A DNA stretch of 23,604 nt, taken from positions 1 through 23,604 of the forward strand of contig JAEZAD010000117.1 in assembly GCA_023430565.1 (NCBI GenBank). The letters run 5' to 3'. Each line of letters begins with the position of its first letter. Within the stretch, counting starts at the first letter, position 1. This stretch comes from Verrucomicrobiota bacterium (lineage in GTDB: Bacteria; Verrucomicrobiota; Verrucomicrobiia; Opitutales; Opitutaceae). Position numbers and translations under genes: made by a program. The notes beneath the pieces were generated by a model that had not been told where the DNA came from, made no database searches, and was given only the letters and a program-made list of their open reading frames with translations. Below are positions 1-6,901 of this stretch, piece after piece.

Positions 1-1
1 G

Positions 2-487
2 GCGCTGACGGTGCGCGGGCGGCCGTATTTGGAGCACGATGCTCGTTTCACCGTATTCAGAATGGTGAGACCGTTCAGCTTCGAGACGGACGTGCGGGCG
101 ATCGAGGTGCCGTTCCCGGTGACCTATCAGATGGTGGACAACGTGAACCTTGGTTTGATGCATGCGCCGAGCCGGATGTTCGTGCGGGTGCCGACGCTCG
201 CGAAAACGGTGAGCGGGCACTACGGCCTGATGCCGGCCGCCTCGGAGCAGCCGGGCGCGACGGACGGGGCGATTTTTAGAATCGTGCTGCGATCGGACGG
301 AGAATCGCAGGTGCTGCTGGAACGAAAGCTGGATCCGGTGTCGCAGCCGGAGCATCGGAGCGTGCAGGAATATCGACTGGAGCTGCCGCCGGGGCGCGCG
401 AGTGGGGCGGAATTGGTTTACGAAATCGGTCCAGGCGGCAACGAGGCGAAGGACTGGACGTGCTGGGATGTGCCGGATTTTCGGTGA
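2..487 (+). CDS. C-terminal part of an unidentified protein (5' end outside window)
   Basis: The frame is open from the first bases of the window to the TGA at 485-487, so this is the last ~161 residues of a longer protein. The first possible start is a GTG at 11, but reading continues upstream of it and I treat the gene as truncated by the window edge. The sequence looks like a beta-rich extracellular or periplasmic domain with alternating hydrophobic residues, a segment reading GAIFRIVLRSDG, and a C-terminal end with WTCWDVPDF. That layout resembles NPCBM-like or jelly-roll tails on large membrane proteins, but I cannot name the family. It converges on the minus-strand HD-domain gene with a gap of only 19 bases. 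Confidence 0.6.
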   Translation, partial: ALTVRGRPYLEHDARFTVFRMVRPFSFETDVRAIEVPFPVTYQMVDNVNLGLMHAPSRMFVRVPTLAKTVSGHYGLMPAASEQPGATDGAIFRIVLRSDGESQVLLERKLDPVSQPEHRSVQEYRLELPPGRASGAELVYEIGPGGNEAKDWTCWDVPDFR

Positions 488-506
488 GAACGGCTCGGCG
501 AGGGAA

Positions 507-1127
507 TCAGGCTGAAGGGCCTTTGGAGAGGTGGCCGGCGGCGACGATGTCTTCGAGCATTTTTTCGGCGTAGTGCCAGAGGTCGGTGCAGCCGTCGGCG
601 ATGTGGCGGTTGCGGGCGATGACGCGGTCGTGCGTGATGCCGTGGCGGTTCCAGGCCGCGCCTTTGGTGAGGCAGTTGAGGAGCATCGGCTGGAAGCGGT
701 CGACGGCCATGGCGAATTTGGCCTCGGGCGTCTGCTGGGCTTCGAATTCGTCCCAGAGCGCGCGGAAATCGCGGCCTTGATCCGGTGGAAGCAGGCCGAA
801 GATGCGGTCGGCGGCGCGGGCTTCGCGTTCGTGTTGTCCGACCATGGCGGCGGTGTCGTAGGCGAAGGTGTCGCCGGCGTCGATTTCGACGAGGTCGTGA
901 AGGATGACCATTTTTAGCACGCGCAGGACGTCGAGCGCGGGGACGTTGGCGTGCTCGGCGAGGACGATCACGCAGAGGCAGAGATGCCAGGAGTGCTCGG
1001 CGTCGTTTTCGGCGCGGGCGCTTTGGGTGGTGATGGTCTGGCGGAAAATGTCCTTCAGCCGGTCGCACTCGCCGATGAACTGGATCTGCCGGACGAGGCG
1101 CGCGGCGGGGGTTTCGGTCGTATTCAC
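507..1127 (-). CDS. HD-domain metal-dependent phosphohydrolase (YfbR/HDDC2-like nucleotidase)
   Basis: This 206-residue cytoplasmic protein has the HD-superfamily metal ligands in order: H45 in the segment ENDAEHSWH, H77-D78 in ILHDLVEIDAGD, and D143 in MAVDRFQP. Length and motif spacing fit the HD_3 group, which includes the YfbR 5'-deoxynucleotidase (about 199 residues). The known family reaction is removal of phosphate from deoxynucleoside monophosphates; the substrate here is inferred. The start is a GTG at 1125-1127 that overlaps the TGA of the upstream SGNH hydrolase as GTGA, so translation is probably coupled. No independent promoter or ribosome-binding site is visible. The overlap supports the GTG choice over any internal start. 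Confidence 0.88.
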   Translation of the reverse strand: MNTTETPAARLVRQIQFIGECDRLKDIFRQTITTQSARAENDAEHSWHLCLCVIVLAEHANVPALDVLRVLKMVILHDLVEIDAGDTFAYDTAAMVGQHEREARAADRIFGLLPPDQGRDFRALWDEFEAQQTPEAKFAMAVDRFQPMLLNCLTKGAAWNRHGITHDRVIARNRHIADGCTDLWHYAEKMLEDIVAAGHLSKGPSA

Positions 1128-1783
1128 GGTTTCAGCACGGGGGCGACGACGCGGGTCCAGATGGCGTAGCCGGCTTTGTTCATGTGCAGCATGTCATCGA
1201 GGAAGAGGTCGCGACGGGGTTCGCCGTCGGCGTCGAGCATCGGCGTGTAAATATCGACGAAGACGCGGCGGGGGTCTTTGGCGCAGTGGGCTTGGATGAG
1301 CGAATTCGTGCGGACAACGGCGTCGCGGATTTTCCCGCGTGACGGGCTCGGTTTGATGGCGATGTAGGCGACGCGGGCGTCGGGAAAAGCGGCGTGGGCC
1401 TTGGTGCAGAAGGCTTGAAAGTCGGCGAGGACGGTTTCGGGGGATTTGCCGGACCAGAGGTCGTTTTCGCCGGCGTAGAGGACGATCGCGCGAGGCGCGT
1501 GCGGGCGAACGAGCTGGTCGAAGAAGTGAACGCTGTCGGCGAGCTCGGAGCCGCCGAAGCCGCGGTTGACGACATGGACGCCGGGGAAGTCGTTCGCGAG
1601 CGAGTCCCACATGCGGATTGACGAACTGCCGACGAAGACGACGCCGCCGGGCTGCGGGGCTTGGGCGGCGTCGCGGGCGACGAAGGCGTCGATGTCTTTT
1701 TGCCAGCGCTCGGGCGCGGCCGCGGCGGAAACGGCGAGGGCGACCAAGGCGAGCAGGAGCAGGGGGGCGCGGAGAAGATGCAT
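1124..1783 (-). CDS. Secreted SGNH/GDSL-type hydrolase
   Basis: The product is a 219-residue protein starting at the ATG at 1781-1783. Residues 1-23 form a clear signal peptide: a short basic start, a Leu/Ala/Val core, and an Ala-rich cleavage region. SGNH blocks follow in order: GSSSIRMW at 52-59 with probable nucleophile S54, GFGG at 75-78, GENDL at 105-109 (the GxND block), and D197-x-x-H200 near the C terminus. The family hydrolyses esters, often acetyl or acyl groups on lipids or carbohydrates; the substrate here is unknown. The frame stays open 51 codons further upstream, but only this ATG gives a signal peptide at the N terminus. It is the first gene of a two-gene operon with the HD protein and is divergent from serA. 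Confidence 0.88.
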   Translation of the reverse strand: MHLLRAPLLLLALVALAVSAAAAPERWQKDIDAFVARDAAQAPQPGGVVFVGSSSIRMWDSLANDFPGVHVVNRGFGGSELADSVHFFDQLVRPHAPRAIVLYAGENDLWSGKSPETVLADFQAFCTKAHAAFPDARVAYIAIKPSPSRGKIRDAVVRTNSLIQAHCAKDPRRVFVDIYTPMLDADGEPRRDLFLDDMLHMNKAGYAIWTRVVAPVLKP

Positions 1784-1901
1784 GCCCGACAAAGTAGCGT
1801 TGGGCGCGGTTCTGCAATGCGGGAGCGAGGCGGCTGTCATAGGCGAAACCTTTTCCTTGCTACGCCCCGGCGGGGGGATTCTGTTCGTAAACATTTTCCC
1901 T
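1784..1901. promoter_or_regulatory. Divergent promoter region between SGNH hydrolase and serA
   Basis: These 118 bases separate two divergently transcribed genes, so promoters for both must lie here or within the starts of the genes. I see no convincing -35/-10 pair. On the plus strand a TTGCTA at 1857-1862 could be a -35 element, but no good -10 follows at the usual distance. No Shine-Dalgarno sequence precedes either start codon. Boundaries are set by the two genes. Confidence 0.4.
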
Positions 1902-3491
1902 ATGAAAGTCCTCGTCGCCGACAAGATATCGCCCAAGGGAGTCGCCTACCTGCGTCAGCAGCCGGGCTTGGAAGTGGTCGAGGCTTACGGCTCTTCTCCC
2001 GAGAAGGTGCTCGAGCTGGTGAAGGACGTGCACGCGATCGCGGTGCGGTCGGAGACGAAGATCACGGCGGAGGTGATGGCGGCGGCGCCGCTGTTGAAGG
2101 TCGTCGGGCGGGCGGGCGTGGGCGTGGACAACGTCGACGTCGAGGCGGCGACGCAGCGCGGCGTGATCGTGATGAACACGCCCTCGGGCAACACGATTGC
2201 GACGGCGGAGCTGACGTTCACGCATCTGCTTTGCGGCGCGCGGCCGGTGCCGCAGGCGGCGGCGTCGATGAAAGCGGGGCAGTGGGACCGGAAGAGTTTC
2301 TCGGGCATCGAGCTGTTTCGAAAAACGCTGGGCATCGTGGGCTTGGGCCGCATCGGTTCGGAGGTGGCGAAGCGGGCGCAGGCGTTTGGCATGCGCGTGC
2401 TGGCGTTCGATCCGTATCTGGCGCCGAGCCGGGCGAAGGCGATGCAAATCGAGTCGGTGACGCTCGACGAGCTGCTCGCGCAGTCGGACTACATCACGGT
2501 GCACATGCCGCTGACGGACGACACGAAATACATGATCGACGAGACCGCGCTCGAGAAGTGCAAGAAAGGCGTGCGGCTCTTCAACTGCGCTCGTGGCGGC
2601 ATCATCAAGGAAGCGGCGCTGATTGCGGCATTGAAGTCGGGCAAGGTCGCGGCGGCGGGTCTGGACGTGTTTGAGGACGAACCGTTGGCGAAGGACAGCG
2701 AATTTCGCACGCTGCCGAATGTCGTGCTGACGCCTCATCTGGGTGCGTCGACGGCGGAAGCACAGGAATCGGTCGGCATCGAGATCGCGGAGCAGATCGC
2801 GGACGTGTTGAACGGCGGTGTGATTCGCAACGCGGTGAATGTGCCCTCGCTCGATGCGGCGACCGTGAAAGTGCTCGGGCCTTACCTCGATCTGGGCGCG
2901 AAGCTCGGGACGCTGGTGCAGCAGATCGCGGCGGCGCAGATCGCGTCGTTGCGCGTGACGTATTGGGGCAAGGTCGTGGAGCTCGACGCGAACGCGATCA
3001 CGCGTGGGATCCTGCGCGGTTATCTGCGTCGGATCAGCGGCGAGGAAGTGAACTTCGTGAATGCGCCGGTGATGCTGGAGCGGCTGGGCGTGAAATCGGA
3101 AGTGATCAAGTCGACGAGCGATTCGGGTTACACGGATCTTATTCAGGTCGAGGCGATCGCGCCGGACGGTGCGGTGTTTTCGGCGGCGGGGACGTTGATC
3201 GGCAAGGGCAACCAGCCGCGCATCGTGAGCATCAACGGACGCGAGGTCGAAGTGCTGGCGGAAGGAAAGCTGCTAGTGCTCGAAAACGCGGATCAGCCCG
3301 GGATGGTCGGCGACGTCGGCACGATTCTGGGCAAGGACAACGTGAACATCGCGGACATGTCGTTGAGCCGGCTCACGCCGGGTGGCACGGCCTACATGGT
3401 GGTGCGCGTCGACACCGAGCCGAGCGAAGCGGCGCGGAAAGTCATCAAGGGCCACGCGGCGATCAAGCAGGCGAAATTCGTGCAGCTATGA
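1902..3491 (+). CDS. serA: D-3-phosphoglycerate dehydrogenase
   Basis: This 529-residue enzyme oxidises 3-phosphoglycerate to 3-phosphohydroxypyruvate with NAD, the first step of serine synthesis. The substrate-binding domain carries GRAGVGVDNVD near residues 69-79. The Rossmann motif is G147-L-G-R-I-G152. The catalytic set of the D-hydroxyacid dehydrogenase family is complete: R231 in CARGG, E260 in EDEPL, and H279 in TPHLG. An intervening domain and a C-terminal ACT domain (about 455-529, starting LLVLENADQPG) make this the long SerA type of about 525-530 residues, where ACT usually senses serine. The frame is open upstream to 1566, but homology begins at MKVLVADKIS, so the ATG at 1902 is chosen. 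No Shine-Dalgarno sequence is visible. Confidence 0.97.
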   Translation: MKVLVADKISPKGVAYLRQQPGLEVVEAYGSSPEKVLELVKDVHAIAVRSETKITAEVMAAAPLLKVVGRAGVGVDNVDVEAATQRGVIVMNTPSGNTIATAELTFTHLLCGARPVPQAAASMKAGQWDRKSFSGIELFRKTLGIVGLGRIGSEVAKRAQAFGMRVLAFDPYLAPSRAKAMQIESVTLDELLAQSDYITVHMPLTDDTKYMIDETALEKCKKGVRLFNCARGGIIKEAALIAALKSGKVAAAGLDVFEDEPLAKDSEFRTLPNVVLTPHLGASTAEAQESVGIEIAEQIADVLNGGVIRNAVNVPSLDAATVKVLGPYLDLGAKLGTLVQQIAAAQIASLRVTYWGKVVELDANAITRGILRGYLRRISGEEVNFVNAPVMLERLGVKSEVIKSTSDSGYTDLIQVEAIAPDGAVFSAAGTLIGKGNQPRIVSINGREVEVLAEGKLLVLENADQPGMVGDVGTILGKDNVNIADMSLSRLTPGGTAYMVVRVDTEPSEAARKVIKGHAAIKQAKFVQL

Positions 3492-3556
3492 GCGGCGAGT
3501 GTTGCGGTCGGGAGAACGCTCATCTGCGCCGCGAAGGTGCAGCAAAGGTTTGCAGT

Positions 3557-3576
3557 CCCGCCGCTCTCGCGGCGGG
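3557..3576. repeat. Perfect GC-rich palindrome in the serA-plsY gap
   Basis: The sequence CCCGCCGC, a TCTC loop, then GCGGCGGG forms an uninterrupted 8-bp stem with a 4-base loop. It lies in the 98-base gap between serA and plsY, 13 bases before the plsY ATG. No T-tract follows, so it is not a standard intrinsic terminator. It could trim or slow expression of plsY, protect the serA mRNA 3' end, or be one copy of a dispersed REP-like palindrome. I saw no second copy in this window. Confidence 0.6.
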
Positions 3577-3578
3577 CT

Positions 3579-3592
3579 ACTCCTGAACCATG
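3579..3592 (+). repeat. 14-base direct repeat spanning the plsY start codon (copy 1)
   Basis: ACTCCTGAACCATG covers the plsY start codon and the 11 bases before it. The identical 14 bases recur at 4250-4263 over the start codon of hom. It does not resemble a Shine-Dalgarno sequence. It could be a shared translation-initiation context, or a trace of the local duplication or insertion that brought plsY into this operon. Confidence 0.5.
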
Positions 3593-4264
3593 CTGCTGCC
3601 GCACGTCGTCGCCGCGATTGTCGGATACCTCCTGGGCGCGTTGCCTTTCGGGTATCTCGTCGCGCGGGCGAAGGGCGTGAACATCTTCGAGGTCGGCAGC
3701 AGGAATCCCGGGGCGACGAATGTGCGCCGCGTGCTCGGGCCGGGGCCGGGGAATCTGGTGTTTGCGCTCGACGGGCTGAAAGGCGCGATCGCGGCATCGT
3801 GGGCACTGCTGAGCTTCACGACGGCGACGATGAACTACGTGGTGGACGAAAGTGCGCTCGCCGAAACGGGATCGGTGGCGGGAGCGGGTTGGACGGCGCT
3901 TGGCGTCACGGGCCTGATCGCGGCGCTGGTGGGGCATAGCTTTTCGTGTTTCACGAAGTTTCGCGGCGGCAAGGGCGTGGCGACGTCGATGGGCGGACTG
4001 ATTGTGTTGATGCCGCTGGCGACCTTGATCGCGGGTGCGGCGTGGGCGGCGGTGTTTTTCACGAGCCGCTATGTGTCGCTGGCGTCGATCGCTTCGGCGG
4101 TCGTGTTGGTGGTGGCGGCGTATCTCTTGAAATTATCCGGCGTGCTCGTCGGCATGGCGGTGGCGGTGGCGGCCTTCGTGATTCTGCGCCATCGCACGAA
4201 CATCGTGCGGTTGTTGAACGGCACCGAAAATCGATTCGTGAAGAAGAACACTCCTGAACCATGA
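3590..4264 (+). CDS. plsY: Acyl-phosphate:glycerol-3-phosphate acyltransferase
   Basis: This 224-residue integral membrane protein transfers an acyl group from acyl-phosphate to glycerol-3-phosphate, giving lysophosphatidic acid, the first step of phospholipid synthesis. All three PlsY signature loops are present: GSRNPGATNVRR at 36-47, GHSFSCFTKFRGGKG at 115-129, and a C-terminal RHRTNIVRLLNGTENR. Hydrophobic segments at about 6-26, 54-76, 101-118, 135-157 and 160-195 fit the multi-pass topology. It is slightly longer than usual because of an insert around residues 79-100. It sits between serA and hom, and its TGA overlaps the hom ATG as ATGA, so it is co-transcribed and probably translationally coupled with threonine-pathway genes. 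Confidence 0.96.
   Translation: MLLPHVVAAIVGYLLGALPFGYLVARAKGVNIFEVGSRNPGATNVRRVLGPGPGNLVFALDGLKGAIAASWALLSFTTATMNYVVDESALAETGSVAGAGWTALGVTGLIAALVGHSFSCFTKFRGGKGVATSMGGLIVLMPLATLIAGAAWAAVFFTSRYVSLASIASAVVLVVAAYLLKLSGVLVGMAVAVAAFVILRHRTNIVRLLNGTENRFVKKNTPEP
4250..4263 (+). repeat. 14-base direct repeat spanning the hom start codon (copy 2)
   Basis: This is the same 14 bases as at 3579-3592, again ending exactly in the ATG of a gene. It overlaps the 3' end of the plsY coding sequence. Confidence 0.5.
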
Positions 4265-5592
4265 GCGCTCCCGCGGTGATTCGCATCGGTATTTGCGGTT
4301 TTGGCACGGTCGGGCAGGGCGTGTGGAAGCATTTCGCGCGCGCGAAGAGCGATCTCGAATCGCGATTGGGCGTGCGGCTCGAACTCGCGCGGGCGTCGGT
4401 GCGCGACCTCAAGAAGAAGCGCGCGGTGAAGCTGCCGGCGAGCAAGCTGACGGACGACCCGATCGACGTGGCGTCCGATCCCTCGATCGACATTGTGTGC
4501 GAGTTGATTGGCGGGACGGATACGGCGCGAGACGTGACCCTGGCGGCATTGTCGATGGGCAAGGTCGTGGTCTCGGCGAACAAGGCGCTGATCTGCAAGC
4601 ACGGCGCGGAGATCTTCGAGACGGCGCGGCGGCATGGCGGGTATTTCCTCTTCGAGGCAAGCGTTGCGGGTGGCATCCCGATCATCAAGGCGCTGCGTGA
4701 GGGGCTCGTGGCGAATCGGTTTCCGCTGATCTACGGAATCCTGAACGGCACGTGTAACTACATTCTCACGCAGATGGAGGAACTGGATACACCGTATGAA
4801 ACCGTGCTCGCGGAGGCGAAGCGGCTCGGCTACGCGGAGGCGGACGAAGCGCTCGATGTGAAAGGCTGGGACGCGGCGCACAAGGCGGCCGTGCTCGCGT
4901 ATCTCGCGCACGGCGTGTGGGTGCCGGAGGACAAGATGGTGGTCGAAGGCATCGACCGGCTGACGCCGGCGGATTTCCAGCACGCGGAGGCGTTTGGCTA
5001 CGGGATCAAGCTGCTCGCGATTATCGCGCGGGATTTCGCGCACAACGAACTCAGCGTGCGCGTGCACCCGACGCTGCTGCCGAAAGGGCACGTCGTGGCG
5101 AACGTGAACGGCGTTTTCAACGCCGTCTCGGTCAAAGGTGACGTGGTCGGCACGACGCTCTACATCGGGCGCGGTGCGGGACAGGACGCGACCTCGAGCG
5201 CGGTGATCAGCGACATCGTCGACGCGGTGGGGTTGTTGAAGAACGACCGGCGGGCATTTGTGACGACGCGCCGGGAGGCCGCGGCGATCGCGCCGGGGGC
5301 GCAGTGCCGGCTGGCGCCGCCGGAACGGATTCACGGGCGGTATTATTTGCGGCTGACCGTAAAGGACCGGCCCGGCGTGCTCGCACGCGTGGCGTCGGTG
5401 ATGGCGGAGCAACACGTGAGCATCGCGAGCGTGATTCAGAATCGAGCGAATCGGCCGGATGCGGCGTCGCTGGTGTTGACGACGCATGACAGCAACGAAG
5501 GCGCGATCCAGAAGACGATCGCGCGCCTGACGAAACTGCCGGTGGTGCTCGAAGCGCCGCTGTTGCTGCGGATCGCGGAGTTCTCGGAGTAA
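4261..5592 (+). CDS. hom: Homoserine dehydrogenase
   Basis: The 443-residue product reduces aspartate semialdehyde to homoserine with NAD(P)H, the branch step toward threonine and methionine. The nucleotide-binding motif is GFGTVGQG at 13-20. Next come SANKAL with K108, the family motif NGTCNYIL at 162-169, and D204-x-x-x-K208 in GWDAAHK, matching the catalytic Asp and Lys of known homoserine dehydrogenases. A C-terminal ACT domain (from about 360, with RLTVKDRPGVLARVASV) suggests allosteric feedback, usually by threonine. It is a stand-alone enzyme, not a fusion with aspartate kinase. The start overlaps plsY by four bases, and lysC begins six bases after its stop codon. Confidence 0.97.
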   Translation: MSAPAVIRIGICGFGTVGQGVWKHFARAKSDLESRLGVRLELARASVRDLKKKRAVKLPASKLTDDPIDVASDPSIDIVCELIGGTDTARDVTLAALSMGKVVVSANKALICKHGAEIFETARRHGGYFLFEASVAGGIPIIKALREGLVANRFPLIYGILNGTCNYILTQMEELDTPYETVLAEAKRLGYAEADEALDVKGWDAAHKAAVLAYLAHGVWVPEDKMVVEGIDRLTPADFQHAEAFGYGIKLLAIIARDFAHNELSVRVHPTLLPKGHVVANVNGVFNAVSVKGDVVGTTLYIGRGAGQDATSSAVISDIVDAVGLLKNDRRAFVTTRREAAAIAPGAQCRLAPPERIHGRYYLRLTVKDRPGVLARVASVMAEQHVSIASVIQNRANRPDAASLVLTTHDSNEGAIQKTIARLTKLPVVLEAPLLLRIAEFSE

Positions 5593-5598
5593 TTTTCC

Positions 5599-6813
5599 AT
5601 GGCCCGTATCGTTCAAAAATACGGCGGCACCTCGGTGGGTGACGTCGATCGCATCAAGAACGTCGCCGCGCGCGTGAAGGCGGTGCGCGACCAAGGCAAC
5701 GAAGTCGTCGTGGTCGTGTCCGCGCGGGCGGGCGTGACCAACGAGCTGATCGCGAAAGCGAAGGCCGTCTGCGCGATGCCGAGCGAGCGCGAGATGGACC
5801 AGTTGCTCGCGATCGGCGAGCAGGAGACGATCGCGCTGACCGCGATGGCGCTGCACGGCCTCGGCGTCGATGCCGTGAGTTACACAGGCGCGCAGGCGGG
5901 CATTTCGACGGACGAGGTGCACACGAAGGCGAAGATCAAAAGCATCAACGCGAAGGCGCTGCAGAAGGACCTCGCGGCGGGGAGAGTGATCATCGTGGCG
6001 GGCTTTCAGGGCATGAACGACGGCGGGCAGGTGACGACGCTCGGGCGGGGCGGTTCGGATCTGACGGCGATCGCGCTCGCGGCGGCGATCAACGCGGATA
6101 AGTGCGAGATCTACACGGACGTCGATGGCGTTTATACGGCCGATCCGCGGGTGGTGAAGGACGCGAAGAAGCTCACCGAAATCAGCTACGACGAGATGCT
6201 CGAGCTGGCGTCGCTCGGCAGCAAAGTCATGCAGTCGCGCTCCGTCGAGTTCGCGGCGAAATACAACGTCGTTTTCGAAGTCCGCTCCTCTTTTAACAAC
6301 AACCCAGGAACCATCGTGAAACAGGAAGTCGCCTACATGGAAAAGGTCGTCGTGCGCGGCGTCGCCGTCGACAAGGACCAGGCCAAGGTGCTCGTGAGCA
6401 ACATCGCCGACAAGCCGGGCACGGCGGCGGCGGTGTTCAAGGCGCTCGCCGACGCGCACATCAACGTCGACATGATCGTGCAAAACGTGGGCCGGCAGGG
6501 CATCGCGAACCTCACGTTTACGGTGCCGCAGACGGAGAGTGCAAAGGCGTCGAAGGCATTGGAGCCGGTGTTGAAGGAGATCGGCGGCGAGGTGCGCTTC
6601 GACGAGAACATTGCCAAGCTGTCGGTCGTGGGCGTGGGCATGCGCACGCACAGCGGCGTGGCGGCGACGCTGTTCGACGCGCTGGCGCAGGCGGGAATCA
6701 ATCTCGAGCTGATCAGCACGTCGGAGATCAAGATCTCGGTCGTGATCTCGAAGGAGAAGGCGGACGAAGCGGCGCGGGTGGCGCATGCGGCGTTCGGGTT
6801 GGAGAAACTGTGA
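5599..6813 (+). CDS. lysC: Aspartate kinase
   Basis: The 404-residue enzyme phosphorylates aspartate, the first step toward lysine, threonine and methionine. The catalytic domain begins with KYGGTSVGD at 7-15 and continues with the ATP/aspartate segment G135 to D154 (including TLGRGGSD) and TDVDGVYTADPR at about 174-185. From about residue 247 two ACT domains follow, with VLVSNIADKPGTAAAVF and VVGVGMRTHSGVAATLF. Architecture and length match the short monofunctional class of Bacillus and Corynebacterium, typically inhibited by lysine, or by lysine plus threonine. A GGAG at 5586-5589, nine bases before the ATG, is one of the few plausible ribosome-binding sites here. It follows hom by six bases. 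Confidence 0.97.
   Translation: MARIVQKYGGTSVGDVDRIKNVAARVKAVRDQGNEVVVVVSARAGVTNELIAKAKAVCAMPSEREMDQLLAIGEQETIALTAMALHGLGVDAVSYTGAQAGISTDEVHTKAKIKSINAKALQKDLAAGRVIIVAGFQGMNDGGQVTTLGRGGSDLTAIALAAAINADKCEIYTDVDGVYTADPRVVKDAKKLTEISYDEMLELASLGSKVMQSRSVEFAAKYNVVFEVRSSFNNNPGTIVKQEVAYMEKVVVRGVAVDKDQAKVLVSNIADKPGTAAAVFKALADAHINVDMIVQNVGRQGIANLTFTVPQTESAKASKALEPVLKEIGGEVRFDENIAKLSVVGVGMRTHSGVAATLFDALAQAGINLELISTSEIKISVVISKEKADEAARVAHAAFGLEKL
6337..6813 (+). other. Possible internal translation start for an aspartate kinase beta subunit
   Basis: An in-frame ATG at residue 247 of lysC begins MEKVVVRGVAVDKDQAKV, exactly where the separately translated beta subunit starts in the alpha2-beta2 aspartate kinases of Corynebacterium and Bacillus. 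AGGAAG lies about nine bases upstream, at 6323-6328, and the preceding ~50 bases are noticeably richer in A and T than the rest of the gene. The product would be 158 residues holding only the two ACT domains. Known family behaviour and the sequence agree, but internal initiation is not proven. Confidence 0.45.
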
Positions 6814-6820
6814 GGTAGAT

Positions 6821-6901
6821 CGTTCTCGTTCTCGTAATCGTGCTCGTTCTCTCGACGAGGACGGACACGAGAGAACGAGAAAGAGAACGAGAAAGAGAAC
6901 G
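6821..6901 (+). repeat. Large imperfect inverted repeat filling the lysC-thrC gap
   Basis: Two 34-base arms, 6821-6854 and 6868-6901, match in inverted orientation at 29 of 34 positions around a 13-base loop. The innermost 12 pairs (6843-6854 with 6868-6879) are perfect. The right arm contains a 12-base unit, GAGAACGAGAAA, repeated twice, plus a partial third copy. The element starts seven bases after the lysC stop codon and ends on the base before the thrC ATG, so in RNA the start region would lie at the foot of a long hairpin. No T-tract follows, so it is not an intrinsic terminator. It may control thrC translation, mark RNA processing, or be a dispersed mobile-type repeat. Confidence 0.85.

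Noticed and set aside
1566..1901. N-terminal extension of serA by 112 residues
   Set aside because: The extension is Arg/Ser/Thr-rich and antisense to the SGNH hydrolase; SerA homology begins at the ATG at 1902.
5593..5598. Lysine riboswitch upstream of lysC
   Set aside because: There are only six bases between hom and lysC, and no leader is available.
6868..6901. CRISPR-like repeats in the GAGAAC-rich arm
   Set aside because: The units are 12 bases with no spacers and form one arm of an inverted repeat.
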